This document shows, in pieces, positions 20,092 through 30,041 of a stretch of 64,000 bases of DNA. The stretch's first letter is position 1. Each line of letters starts with the position of its first letter. Source of the stretch: Kazachstania africana CBS 2517 (Eukaryota; Ascomycota; Saccharomycetes; Saccharomycetales; Saccharomycetaceae); NCBI RefSeq assembly GCF_000304475.1, contig NC_018948.1, positions 434,001 to 498,000 on the forward strand. The letters run 5' to 3'. A model generated the notes under the pieces. It saw only the letters and a list, made by a program, of their open reading frames with translations, had not been told where the DNA came from and did not search any database. The position numbers and the translations under genes are program-made.

Positions 20092-23000
20092 ATGAATGAC
20101 TTATCCTCTATATATTCACAAGAATTAGAATTAACAGAACGGTCAGTGGTGATTTCTTTGTTTAATAACCTGTTGGCATCGAAAAATACCCATCAACAGA
20201 CTCTAGATTGGATTCATGAAAGATCTGAAAAAGAATGGTTAGATGACATTTTCATCAACTCAGTGCTCTATCATAACGTGGACAGAGTTATATGGGGACC
20301 GTTCTTCATATGTATATACAAGGATCCAAAGACTGATAAGTTCGGTTCACTGACGTTAGATAGATTTGGTATCACCCATATTAATTCCATTGATCTCTCC
20401 CGCAAATCTGCTTACTACCCAGCAATTGAGAACTTACATGACAATGATAAGAACTCGAATGTAAAAAAATGCATTGCTGTATCATTACTGCAAAAATTCT
20501 CGAATATTTCGATGCAGCACTTAAAGTACCTCACAGAAGATAAAATCAATTATGATCCGGTACATGCTGGTGATTTGTCTAGTGGCTGTAAGTTGGTGAC
20601 ATCAATAAGTCCAGAATTATTTGGTAAAAGATTGATATCAGCCGGTCTTCTAACAGGACGTCTCATTAATTCTACGCTGATGGATGTGATTTACGAAAAT
20701 AATGAATCAACAATTGACTCAAATAACAGATTAGTATTCCATTTAGGTGAACAATTAGAGCAATTATTCGACCCTGTGACAGAGTATTCACCAGAACAAA
20801 CCGAGTATGGCTATAAACCACCAGAAGATGACAAACCAACTGAAACAGATAGCGAACTCGTTCAAGCAATTTGTAATGAGCTTCTACAACTACAATCAAA
20901 TTTTACTTTCACACTAGTTGAATTTTTACAAAAAGTGCTCATAGCATTGAGGGTTAAAGTCCTGAATGGTGAAATTGATGCATTATCCACTGTAAAGTTA
21001 AATCGCATGTTTCCCCCCACAATTGATGAAGTTACAAGAATAAATTGTATCTTCCTGGACTCACTGAAATCTTCCATGCCATATGGATCACTAGAAGTCT
21101 TGAAGGCGTGTAGTATAACAATCCCTTACTTCTATAAAGCTTACACACGTCATGAAGCTGCTACTAAACTGTTTAGTAGAGATATCAAACAATTTTTGAA
21201 GCATTTTAGGAATTCTATACCAGAATGTGAAGAATATAGTGAGATGAAATTGGAAGCAATAATTAAAGGCCCACAAGAAAAATTGCTCAAATTAAAACTT
21301 ATTATCGATAGGCTCTATCATTCCAAGGAATGGGCTAACGAGGAAAATAAGATAATTGGCAAGAAAAATTACGATAATATCATAGATGTAATTGACTCTT
21401 TTGGCAGATTGAATGAGCCTGTCAGTTCTTACAGTACAAGAGTGTTCACTCCCTCAGGTAAGATTTTGACAGAGCTAGCCAAAGGTTGGCCTGTAGAATT
21501 ACAATACAAATGGCTTAAAAGGCGTGTGGTTGGTGTGTATGATATTATTGACCAAACATTTTCTAATAAAAGAGCCCTTTTGGTTATCTTTAGTGATTAC
21601 ATTGTATTTTTAAGTATCACTGATTATGAATTATACTATACAGATGATGGTTCGAATAAACCTTTGATTTCTGATATTTTAATGAACTCTCTGATAAATG
21701 AGGTTGCGTTGCCATCTAAAATACCGAAGTTAAATGTTCAAAATTATTGCTACATTGGAGATGTTTTGGTTTCAATATTCGATAATGATACAATTAGATT
21801 TGACGCTTTAAGACCAGATGCTTTTTCCATTTCATGCAAGTTGGCCACAATGAAAGAACCTATTGATGCGAAAAAAGTAGCAGCACTAGTGACCAAAGCC
21901 AAGATTTTGGAAAAAGATACAGCTTTTCATTTATTTAAAGCATGCAGGGATGACATCAGTCTGTACTCAACAGCTCATGAATTAGAAGCATACAATAACG
22001 AAAAACTAAAATCTAAATTTGCTTTATTTCTAAATATTAAGCCAGCCTCTCAATTCTTAAGCCTTTACAACCTACACTTTGCTGTGTTTGCCAGTTTTGT
22101 GGGCACGGACGATACGAATAAAGTTAGGCTGAGTGTGATAACCAGGAGTAATAAAGATACTGTGAAAACTTTAGAGATTTTTCCTGATAATATTGTTGAT
22201 TCTATAATTGGGCAGTTATCAACCGAATATCCGCTGTGTTATTCATCAATCCAATCTTCATTAATTAAGGAGCTTTTTGCAGTTACTACCTATTTAGCTA
22301 ACAGCATAGGAAAAGTAGGCGAGAAAGAGCACACCTTACGTGAAGCTGCTGCTATAGTTAAAGACAGTAATAAATCATCCAAAACTAATACCCTCGTTAA
22401 CTCAGACGCAGAAAAAAAGCATTCAAAAGCCAAAGATATTGATGCAAAAGCTAGTAAAAAGATCAAAAAGAAAACAGATAACTCCACACAAAAAAGAATA
22501 TCAAAGATACCAGAGAGTAAAAATGTTATGAACTTAAAGCCTCAAGAAGTTAAGAAAAAAAGCTTAATTGAGAAACTAAAATCCATTTTCAAATCAAAAC
22601 GCAGGAGCAAAAAAGATATTAGTGGGCCGATCGTTGTTAATTCGAAAAGTTACAGTTCGAAATCTTCCTTACCTCATAAGAAAAACAACTCACCCTTACC
22701 TATTAGTCCGAATAAAAATATATTGGCAAATACTAGAAGTGAGAAAAATTTGAATGCGAAGAATTCAAGTGGGAAAAATCCTGGAGTGAAAAGCAATGAT
22801 GACGCCGAAAATTTGAGAATCAGTTCTGTTGTCCGTGATACAACATACGATGCATCTGGCGCTAGATTCCAATATACGCCTAGAATAGGTGATTTGTCAA
22901 AAGAAAAAACTGAGGACATTGCTGAACCCCATACGCCAGATGAATATACACAGCTATCACAAATTCCATCCCCTCACATTGCTGAAAAACTATTTCTTCC

Positions 23001-24972
23001 TAAAGAATCCAAAATTCATGAGCCAGTTGATGAAGTTAGTGAACATGAGGATATTGCTGGGGATATAAGCGCTCTTACACAATCCACTTCACAAGAAAAC
23101 GTTGAAGTACTTTCGGCAGGACAATCAGGTAAAGAAAAAGATGTCAGTAAGAGAGCTCATAATCAAAGTCAATTATATAACTCTGATCTTTTTGAAGACT
23201 TTGTGCCTCCAGGAAAGGAATGTGGGCATAACATTGAAATTAAGCAAGCTTCTGAGGAGTTATCTGATGACAATCTACCTACGGAGAAATCTAGTACTCA
23301 AAACCAATTGCACAACGTAGAGAAAAATAATGCTGTAACATTAAATTCAGGCGAAGATAATACTAAGGAAAAAAAGAATGGGACTTTTCATGCTGGGAAG
23401 CAAGATCCTTTTGTTGATATAGCCAATCCACCTATTGTACAAGAAAATATAGGAGTTTTGCCCAAAAAATTAAACATTTTCCCCACAATTCCAAAATTAG
23501 CTCCAATCAGTCGTATGGAGTTTACCAGATCACCATCTTTGATAGAGTTATTTGAGGGAATGAGAGTTGTGCTTGATGAAACAGACGCTCACTACAACTG
23601 GAAACGTCTTTCCAGTGAGGTTTCTTTGAATCAAAAATATATAACCAACTCAGGAAATACCCCAGAAAATAATAATAATTTCAGGAACTTTGCACATGCT
23701 GCAGCCTTCAACTTAGCAATCCCTAAAAATGTAGAAACTATTGTCATTCCAGATGAAAAGGCTGAGTTAGAAAGTTCGCATTCGACGAATGGTACGCTCA
23801 AGACTGGAGATGACCACTCAAAAACTACTGTCCCTTCTGTAGAAGAGGTGAGTGAAGAGGCAGTTGGAAAGAGTCCACTAAAACATGAGGAAAACCCGTC
23901 CCTCGCAGCAAATGATACTAATAGAGATAGGGCCTTGGATAGCGAACGCAAATTTAAAGTCATCAACACTTCTCCCACAAGGTACTCAAATATTGGTAGT
24001 TCAGAGAAACAATTAGCAAGTACGACCTCTGAGACAGATTTTTCAAAAGCCAGCTTTGAAAATCCTGAAGACCTTCAATTATCTATTGCAAGAGACATCT
24101 CGTCTCAGAAATTGTCAGTAGATACCACAACAAAGATGGTGCCAGATTTCTCTTTCCTTACTGAGATGAATAGAGAAGTGACGACCCGTTTATTCGAATT
24201 AAATTTAGCTTCACAAGAAGACGTTAATGACGAAGAGTACTACACACCTACGACCAATGCACCCAAGGAGAATATGGCTGCATCAACGTCAGACCAGGTT
24301 GAAACTGAAAATGAAACTAGCATTGGATTAGATGTGGCCACTGGGCTTGAAAATGATCTTGCAAAGATAAGAGAAACCTCAGAGACACATCCCGAGGGGG
24401 ACAAGTCGCAAAATGTGGCTACTGAAGAATCGCAAAATTTTTTAGAAGACTTAGAATTCAGTTCATTTGCCATGACTTTCGATAATTCATTATTTAATCA
24501 ATACAGTTCTGGTTTGCAAGAGGCTACGCTTACTCATAATAGTTATGAAACAACGAAAATTTTAGATAACATACCAGAGTTACCAGCAGAGAAGGAAGGA
24601 CCCGTAGTATACACACTAACTAATGATTTGTTCTCTAGTAATGACATTAGGATAGGTATAAATCAAAAGGCAGGATTTATGGACAATTCAAACGATGCGG
24701 AAGATCCAATTTGGGTATCGCCTAGCAAATTAGACTTTGATGATATAACCAGAACTCACGTAAGAACACTTGGGGAAAATATTAAGGATCATGCAATAAC
24801 TAGAAAAAACACGAAGCCAGATCCTCCATCGAATAAGCTAGATGACTCTGAATTGAAGCATGATTTATCTTATGCATTTCTGGCCAACCTTGTTCAAACT
24901 AGCGAGTTTGATGAAATTGAGGAAGAAAATTACAATGATGATAAGCCTACCAGGTTGCAGTTCAAGAGTTAG
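20092..24972 (+). CDS. BUD3: Axial bud-site landmark / Cdc42 GEF Bud3
   Basis: Bud-neck protein that marks axial bud sites with Bud4, Axl1 and Axl2 and activates Cdc42 in early G1. The 1626-residue product is close to S. cerevisiae Bud3 (1636). The N-terminal region up to about residue 600 is well ordered and contains the DH-like (RhoGEF) domain at about residues 245-450. From about residue 740 onward it is basic, then Ser/Thr/Asn/Glu-rich and disordered (KKSLIEKLKSIFKSKRRSKK near 825-845). The segment FTRSPSLIELFEGMRVVLDE near residue 1145 stands out as a conserved-looking island in the disordered part. The first ATG of the frame is used. Neighbours DCC1 and GBP2 fit the S. cerevisiae order. 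Confidence 0.95.
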   Translation: MNDLSSIYSQELELTERSVVISLFNNLLASKNTHQQTLDWIHERSEKEWLDDIFINSVLYHNVDRVIWGPFFICIYKDPKTDKFGSLTLDRFGITHINSIDLSRKSAYYPAIENLHDNDKNSNVKKCIAVSLLQKFSNISMQHLKYLTEDKINYDPVHAGDLSSGCKLVTSISPELFGKRLISAGLLTGRLINSTLMDVIYENNESTIDSNNRLVFHLGEQLEQLFDPVTEYSPEQTEYGYKPPEDDKPTETDSELVQAICNELLQLQSNFTFTLVEFLQKVLIALRVKVLNGEIDALSTVKLNRMFPPTIDEVTRINCIFLDSLKSSMPYGSLEVLKACSITIPYFYKAYTRHEAATKLFSRDIKQFLKHFRNSIPECEEYSEMKLEAIIKGPQEKLLKLKLIIDRLYHSKEWANEENKIIGKKNYDNIIDVIDSFGRLNEPVSSYSTRVFTPSGKILTELAKGWPVELQYKWLKRRVVGVYDIIDQTFSNKRALLVIFSDYIVFLSITDYELYYTDDGSNKPLISDILMNSLINEVALPSKIPKLNVQNYCYIGDVLVSIFDNDTIRFDALRPDAFSISCKLATMKEPIDAKKVAALVTKAKILEKDTAFHLFKACRDDISLYSTAHELEAYNNEKLKSKFALFLNIKPASQFLSLYNLHFAVFASFVGTDDTNKVRLSVITRSNKDTVKTLEIFPDNIVDSIIGQLSTEYPLCYSSIQSSLIKELFAVTTYLANSIGKVGEKEHTLREAAAIVKDSNKSSKTNTLVNSDAEKKHSKAKDIDAKASKKIKKKTDNSTQKRISKIPESKNVMNLKPQEVKKKSLIEKLKSIFKSKRRSKKDISGPIVVNSKSYSSKSSLPHKKNNSPLPISPNKNILANTRSEKNLNAKNSSGKNPGVKSNDDAENLRISSVVRDTTYDASGARFQYTPRIGDLSKEKTEDIAEPHTPDEYTQLSQIPSPHIAEKLFLPKESKIHEPVDEVSEHEDIAGDISALTQSTSQENVEVLSAGQSGKEKDVSKRAHNQSQLYNSDLFEDFVPPGKECGHNIEIKQASEELSDDNLPTEKSSTQNQLHNVEKNNAVTLNSGEDNTKEKKNGTFHAGKQDPFVDIANPPIVQENIGVLPKKLNIFPTIPKLAPISRMEFTRSPSLIELFEGMRVVLDETDAHYNWKRLSSEVSLNQKYITNSGNTPENNNNFRNFAHAAAFNLAIPKNVETIVIPDEKAELESSHSTNGTLKTGDDHSKTTVPSVEEVSEEAVGKSPLKHEENPSLAANDTNRDRALDSERKFKVINTSPTRYSNIGSSEKQLASTTSETDFSKASFENPEDLQLSIARDISSQKLSVDTTTKMVPDFSFLTEMNREVTTRLFELNLASQEDVNDEEYYTPTTNAPKENMAASTSDQVETENETSIGLDVATGLENDLAKIRETSETHPEGDKSQNVATEESQNFLEDLEFSSFAMTFDNSLFNQYSSGLQEATLTHNSYETTKILDNIPELPAEKEGPVVYTLTNDLFSSNDIRIGINQKAGFMDNSNDAEDPIWVSPSKLDFDDITRTHVRTLGENIKDHAITRKNTKPDPPSNKLDDSELKHDLSYAFLANLVQTSEFDEIEEENYNDDKPTRLQFKS

Positions 24973-25157
24973 AATATAGTCGATATTAGTTATAACTGCA
25001 CTTTTTTATATTCTGTCATAATATGGACATTTCAAAAATAGATCATTTTTTTCTTATTTAAACTAACTTTATATATGAAAAAAAACATACTTTGTATACA
25101 ATTAACTATATATATGTGTGTAGATGTATGTGGGAAAGCGTTTGGGGTGTAGTTCAT

Positions 25158-26596
25158 CTATTTGCGTTGAGCATATGAGACAGATAGTTCATTTCCCCCA
25201 TAATTATAGTCATTTAACTTTTCCATTGCCGTCTCAGCATAATCCATATCTTCATATTCCACAATTGCAACCCCAGTTGGTGAGCCAGTTTCATCAAATT
25301 TCAATTCAGCATGCACAACGTTACCAAGACTTTCAACTAGATCATATAAATCATCAATTGAGGTTGCAAAAGGTAAATTACTTATATAAACTAAATTAGT
25401 TTTCTCACCTCCACCGATAACGCCCTCCGTGAATGTTGAACTTGGTTTTTCAGATGGAACCTCATTATAGTCAATAAATTCATTTTCATTTGAAGTCTCA
25501 TTTATTTGATTGAATTTTCCCTCCCTTACCTCTAAAATTCTACCATTCCAGTCATATCCATTGAATCTATCAATGGCACTGTACATTTCTTCTTTTGTAG
25601 CGTAAAACACATTTCCAAAACCTCTTGAGTAACCATTATAATCTAGCTCAATGTCGGCTCTTAATACATCACCACTTTCTCTGAATAAATCTTTTAGATC
25701 TTGCCATGTTGCGGAATAAGGTAAATTTATGATGAACACTTCGTAACCTTGAGGAAGTGATTCTTGTTGATGTGATAATGGTTGTGCTCTAGGGAATTTA
25801 TTTTGATTTGGAGGAGGGGAATCAGGTTTTAAAAAAATATTACGACCCATAAACATGGTATCATTAAGTTGATTGATCGCTTCATCCACGTCGGCAGTGT
25901 CCTCGAACTCTACAGTACCCATACCTTTTGAACGACCATGAGAATAATAGATATTTGCACTAATTACTCTACCAATCGATGAAAAAAGATCTCTTAAGTC
26001 ATCACCTGTACAATCAAAAGATAAATTGCCAACGAAGACGCTGTTGTCGTAATTCTTATCCTCTGCAATTCCTGATTCACCAAGAGCATAATTTGGCTCT
26101 CTTCTTTGGAATCTCGGTGCTCTAGATCCACGGAAACCACTGCCGCCACCATAGCTTCCACGATATCCAAAACCTCCACGACCTCTCCCACGGAAACCGC
26201 CACCACCACGGCCTCTTCTTGGATGGAAACGTCTGCTTGATTCGTAGTCACGTCCATGATAACGATCCTCGTTGTATTCCGGATAACGACGTGAAGGTGA
26301 TCTTGATCTGCTTCGCTGATTACTATTTCTCTGATATAAAAGGAAGAAAATAACCCCAAATAAGAATGGAGCACGTACAATAAATATTAGTAAAATAGGT
26401 ACTAGGTTAGAAAAAAAAACTATCATTAAATCATTACATAAAGGTGGCACATCTAATTCAATGCCCCCAAAAAAAAATTTTCAATTCATTGTGCAATTGA
26501 AACTTGAAAAAAAGCCCACCACCTGTAACCTGTCATAAATGAAGTAATGAATAATTAAATGTGAAGAAAACATACGTATCCCAATGGTTCGTCCAT
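25158..26596 (-). CDS. GBP2: Poly(A)+ RNA-binding SR-like export factor, spliced (Gbp2/Hrb1)
   Basis: Shuttling SR/RGG protein with three RRMs that joins mRNA through TREX and monitors splicing quality. I place a 21-nt first exon at 26576-26596 (MDEPLGY) and the second at 25158-26330, giving 397 residues. The intron (26331-26575, 245 nt) starts GTATGT and ends TATCAG; the best branch candidate is TTTTACTAAT. The unspliced frame would instead give a hydrophobic N-terminus unlike the family, whereas the spliced form yields MDEPLGYRNSNQRSRSRSPS, matching Gbp2. Order: RS-like and RGG region (residues about 8-90), RRM1 about 103-178, RRM2 about 203-280, RRM3 about 319-395. S. cerevisiae GBP2 has no intron while its duplicate HRB1 does. 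Position after BUD3 and before SGF29 matches GBP2 (YCL011C). Confidence 0.88.
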
Positions 26597-26747
26597 TTCC
26601 AATGTCAGTAGTCAATTGGTAGATTCTACCAATGGAAAATGTTTCTTCAAGAGTTCACAGTGTGTTTTTTTTCTTTCTGCTTCAAAGTTTTCCCACATCA
26701 AAAGGCTTTCGGAAAAACACAGTTCGTTCAGTATGATAAATTATACA

Positions 26748-27533
26748 CTATTTCTTCATTGGCGATGCAGAGATCATTGGCATTGGCAACACCAATTTCC
26801 TGGTTACTTCAGTTTCTTTGTCGACTTCTTCTTCACCGTCGAATCTCAGTCTACAGGTTCCATCTCTTTTACTTCCGATTACAACAGCCGGATAGAAGGT
26901 GGTGGTTTCCGGATATCTCGCCAACACTTTTGATCCAGCAGGATAGTTGACAATCTTGCCCTTTGTATATTTCACATTCACATTTGGTATTGCGATAATA
27001 TCTTTCCAAGTGCATTTGAACACTTTGCCAGTGTTTCCTAACTCGTCAGGTTCTGGATCCCGTACTTCAAGTCTTGTCCCATCGCTCGAGATCTTGATGA
27101 CTTCACATTGAAACCACTCTCCATCACCACCTCTCTTGGGCCTATATGCCACCTCGGAGCCGACTTTGATTGTCTCCACAGGGTTGTATTGACTTACCCA
27201 ATACTGTTTGGCCTCAGCATGTAAAGATGTTGGCGTGTTGTTCCTTGTCGTAGGCATTGACACGTCTTCAGCCGTTCCTTCCTCAGGTTGGTGTTCGTTT
27301 TCATAATCCAGTATTGTTTGTAAATTAGATCTAACTCTATCCAATAGCTTGTGAGCCCTCGTAATATTTTCCATATGTTCCTGAAATTTCTCAATATTGC
27401 TGTTCAACTGTTCGTTGGGTAAATTTTCAAAGTTGATTCTTTTCGTATTCACATCATCATCAAATTGAGTCACTTCATTTGCATTATATATATCCTGTAA
27501 TGACGACACTACTGACTCCCATTGACCATCCAT
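26748..27533 (-). CDS. SGF29: SAGA subunit Sgf29 (tandem Tudor)
   Basis: Chromatin reader of the SAGA and SLIK acetyltransferase complexes; its tandem Tudor domain binds H3K4me2/3. The 261-residue product (S. cerevisiae 259) has an N-terminal helical region and a C-terminal SGF29 domain from about residue 115: EVAYRPKRGGDGEWFQCEVIKI, then KVLARYPETTTFYPAVVIG with the aromatic-cage residues, and LRFDGEEEV. The first ATG gives MDGQWESVVSSLQ. It sits between GBP2 and ILV6 as in S. cerevisiae, with a Reb1-type site about 125 bp upstream. Confidence 0.95.
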   Translation of the reverse strand: MDGQWESVVSSLQDIYNANEVTQFDDDVNTKRINFENLPNEQLNSNIEKFQEHMENITRAHKLLDRVRSNLQTILDYENEHQPEEGTAEDVSMPTTRNNTPTSLHAEAKQYWVSQYNPVETIKVGSEVAYRPKRGGDGEWFQCEVIKISSDGTRLEVRDPEPDELGNTGKVFKCTWKDIIAIPNVNVKYTKGKIVNYPAGSKVLARYPETTTFYPAVVIGSKRDGTCRLRFDGEEEVDKETEVTRKLVLPMPMISASPMKK

Positions 27534-28700
27534 TATGCGTCTTTTGACCCGTCTGTCTATCTGTACTTATTGCTTTATTCGAACAATTTCAAGCTATCTG
27601 CAATAAACAATTTTGAAAAATGACAAGAAAAATCGGCTATTCTGTAAAAGTAGATTACCCGGCCTGTTTATCAATTAAGTTATGCGTCAGCAACTGCAAA
27701 TTGTAGTAAATTTGTTCAATGAGCAAAGTTATCAGATGAAATTCTTGACTGTCATGCAATGAATTTTTATAGAAAGTTTATAAATGGCATTAATGTCGTT
27801 TTTGTTAGGGTGTCTTTTCTCTTAATCTTGAAATTATTACGTCATTACGAGCCCTCCATCGAGTTTTATTTAAAATGAATTGTAAAGAATATTCTGTACC
27901 GATTACTTTCAAAGATAGCAGCCTTTGTAGGTAATAAAACTGCTTTTCGCAGATAATTTGAGGAAAGAATGGATGAAAGGGTAAGGATTTCTAGTGGCTT
28001 TCAATAAATGCATCATGTGCTTTTGTTAAAGTGTAACACAAAAAAAAACATTTATATATTATACAGTTATTGTTTTAGTGTCTATTTCCTTGAGCCTATT
28101 GATTGTTTGATGTTCATATGGTTAGTGATGAATTATCTATTATCATAAACTATTCTTTCTAAAACTAATCGTTAAAAATAAACAAAAAAAATAATCAAAT
28201 GGGTTCATTTACAAAGCAATCTTCAATCAATACTTTGAATAGGTAACGTATGTTTGCAATAAGGATATTTGTAACAGAATGTATCGCTATGGATTATTTT
28301 CACTTTCTCCCCATACAGGAATTCGTTCAATTCCTTAACTCATCGCGGAGGAAATGAAAAATTAGAGAACAAATATGGTCGGCTCCATGACTGTTAAGAA
28401 GTTTATATACTTTATATACTTTACAGTCTCATTTTCAAAAATTTTAGAAGTTGTCCATTAGCTTTTTTTCATGTAGAAGCATCATTATAAAAACCGTTAT
28501 TGATAAAAACTCTAAATGAGCATTTGATAGTTCCTGCTACTATTTATCAAAAAAGTGAGGAGTTGGAAAAAGTGATGCTTCTCAATATATAGGGTAAAAT
28601 ATCAAAATATTCCTGTTGGATTTTTTTTTTCAGAGATGAATGTATTTCCGGTATAGTAAAGTATACCTTAAATTAAAAATTAAAAGAACAAAAATTAATA
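27534..28700. other. Intergenic 1.2 kb between SGF29 and tRNA-Pro
   Basis: AT-rich, with no ORF of note. Apart from a Reb1-type site near the SGF29 end I see no recognisable element; a C-box-like GTGATGA at 28125 has no partner D box. The extra length relative to S. cerevisiae may be decayed insertion DNA next to the tRNA. Confidence 0.5.
27655..27661 (-). promoter_or_regulatory. Reb1-type site (TTACCCG) in SGF29 promoter
   Basis: A match to the Reb1 core on the minus strand, 122 bp before the SGF29 ATG. Confidence 0.5.
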
Positions 28701-28810
28701 GGGCGTGTGGTCTAGTGGTATGATTCTCGCTTTGGGCGATTCTTAAGAAAAACTTTGGAAATAAATCACAAACATGCGAGAGGCCCTGGGTTCAATTCCC
28801 AGCTCGCCCC
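28701..28810 (+). tRNA. tRNA-Pro (UGG) with 38-nt intron
   Basis: Acceptor GGGCGTG pairs with CTCGCCC, then discriminator C. The anticodon TGG is at 28733-28735. An intron at 28737-28774 lies one base 3' of the anticodon, the universal position. The mature length is 72 nt, nearly identical to S. cerevisiae tRNA-Pro(UGG), which also has an intron. It lies between SGF29 and ILV6, where S. cerevisiae has no tRNA gene that I know of. Confidence 0.97.
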
Positions 28811-28994
28811 GATTAATATTTTTATATTTTTCAATACAGAACAATATCTATTTGAAGGGCAAGTTTTATCTCAGTCTGTGAAAAGAGCACTGTTCCAAAT
28901 TTCCGTAAGCTATCAGTGGCATTTACTATCTTTATTCCGCTTTCTGCATTTTGTTTATTAACAAATACTGATATTATATAATTGCATAATTAAA

Positions 28995-29891
28995 CTAACC
29001 TGGAGGTAATTGAGAAATATCTACAAGGTCACTGATCTTACCTTCAGTATCTTCGTCTATATCATCATGTTTTGACTTTAGTCGGGTTCTTGGTAAGGCC
29101 ATCATTCCACTTCTTATACATTCTAACACACCAAATGGTTCAATTAATTTCAAAAAAGCTGAGATCCTTGATGGTTTAGCAGCTAATTCTACAATACAAC
29201 TTGATTCACTTATGTCGACCACTCTTGCGCCGAAATTCTGGGCTAATTGAGTCACATCATTTAGGTGCTCATGTTTCAATCTCAATACTTCACTAGGTAC
29301 TAAGTTTGAAGGATGGAATTTTTGCTCTCTAATCTTTTCTACCAAAGATTTCTCGTTTTCATTAGTTGCATTCTGATGATGGTGCAATAATAAGTCCTCA
29401 AAATATTCTGAACCTAACAAAGAAACCCTTGCTAACATTAATTCTCTTTTGACCATTTCAGAATTTGTATAGTTTAATACCGCATATACCGGCACCAAAT
29501 CTTCAATCTGTCTTCTGGCTTGTTCAATAACAGAGTCTTGGCCTTTTAATACAATTGTCATCCTACTTAGATCTTTAACTTCTGTATTACAAACAATGAG
29601 AGAGTCAATATTAAAACCTCTACCGGCCAAAGTACCAGAAATCTTGGAAAGAACACCTGGTTCATTTTGAACTAAACAGTTTAATACATGTGGTTTTCTT
29701 GGCTGTGTAGAAGGAGCTGGTGTCTCATAGATTATCGATGATACAGCGCTATTTGCATCCCATGTAGGGGTCTCTAACGTTGGTAAAGGTGGTTTTGTGG
29801 AGTGTTTATGTAGCTGTTTATATGCTAAAGCGGAAGTCGATGATGAACTTTGACGTATGAGCGTCTTGGGCAATATAGTCCTCAACATCAT
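28995..29891 (-). CDS. ILV6: Acetolactate synthase regulatory subunit
   Basis: Mitochondrial regulatory subunit of acetolactate synthase (Ilv2), conferring valine feedback control in branched-chain amino acid synthesis. The ATG at 29891 gives MMLRTILPKTL, a basic, Ser-rich presequence like S. cerevisiae Ilv6 (MLRSLL); ATG 29888 is equally possible. The longer open frame upstream is not family-like. The product has 298 residues. An ACT domain (NCLVQNEPGVLSKISGTLAGRGFNIDSLIV) is followed by the C-terminal domain with VVDISESSCIVELAAKPSRISAFLKL and the conserved end VDISQLPPG. STP22 lies just upstream on the same strand, as in S. cerevisiae. The 150-bp promoter holds Gcn4 and Leu3-like sites. 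Confidence 0.96.
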   Translation of the reverse strand: MMLRTILPKTLIRQSSSSTSALAYKQLHKHSTKPPLPTLETPTWDANSAVSSIIYETPAPSTQPRKPHVLNCLVQNEPGVLSKISGTLAGRGFNIDSLIVCNTEVKDLSRMTIVLKGQDSVIEQARRQIEDLVPVYAVLNYTNSEMVKRELMLARVSLLGSEYFEDLLLHHHQNATNENEKSLVEKIREQKFHPSNLVPSEVLRLKHEHLNDVTQLAQNFGARVVDISESSCIVELAAKPSRISAFLKLIEPFGVLECIRSGMMALPRTRLKSKHDDIDEDTEGKISDLVDISQLPPG

Positions 29892-30009
29892 AGGCTTATC
29901 TTTCCCTTCGGTTTTCTTCTTCCAACCGTATTTTATTAACCTTTTCTTTACACATTTATATAAAAATTCAATTTTCAATGCGGTCAATGTAGAAGAAGAA
30001 TAGATGAGA

Positions 30010-30033
30010 CCGGTTGCGGTCTTAGATGAGTCA
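30010..30033 (+). promoter_or_regulatory. Leu3-like and Gcn4 sites in ILV6 promoter
   Basis: CCGGTTGCGG (30010-30019) resembles the Leu3 core CCGGNNCCGG, and TGAGTCA (30027-30033) is a perfect Gcn4 site. Both lie 120-140 bp before the ILV6 ATG, squeezed between it and the STP22 stop codon. They fit general amino acid control and Leu3 control of branched-chain synthesis. Confidence 0.7.
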
Positions 30034-30041
30034 CATTAATA

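Noticed and set aside
28125..28131. C-box-like GTGATGA suggesting a C/D snoRNA
   Set aside because: No D box or terminal stem within a plausible distance.
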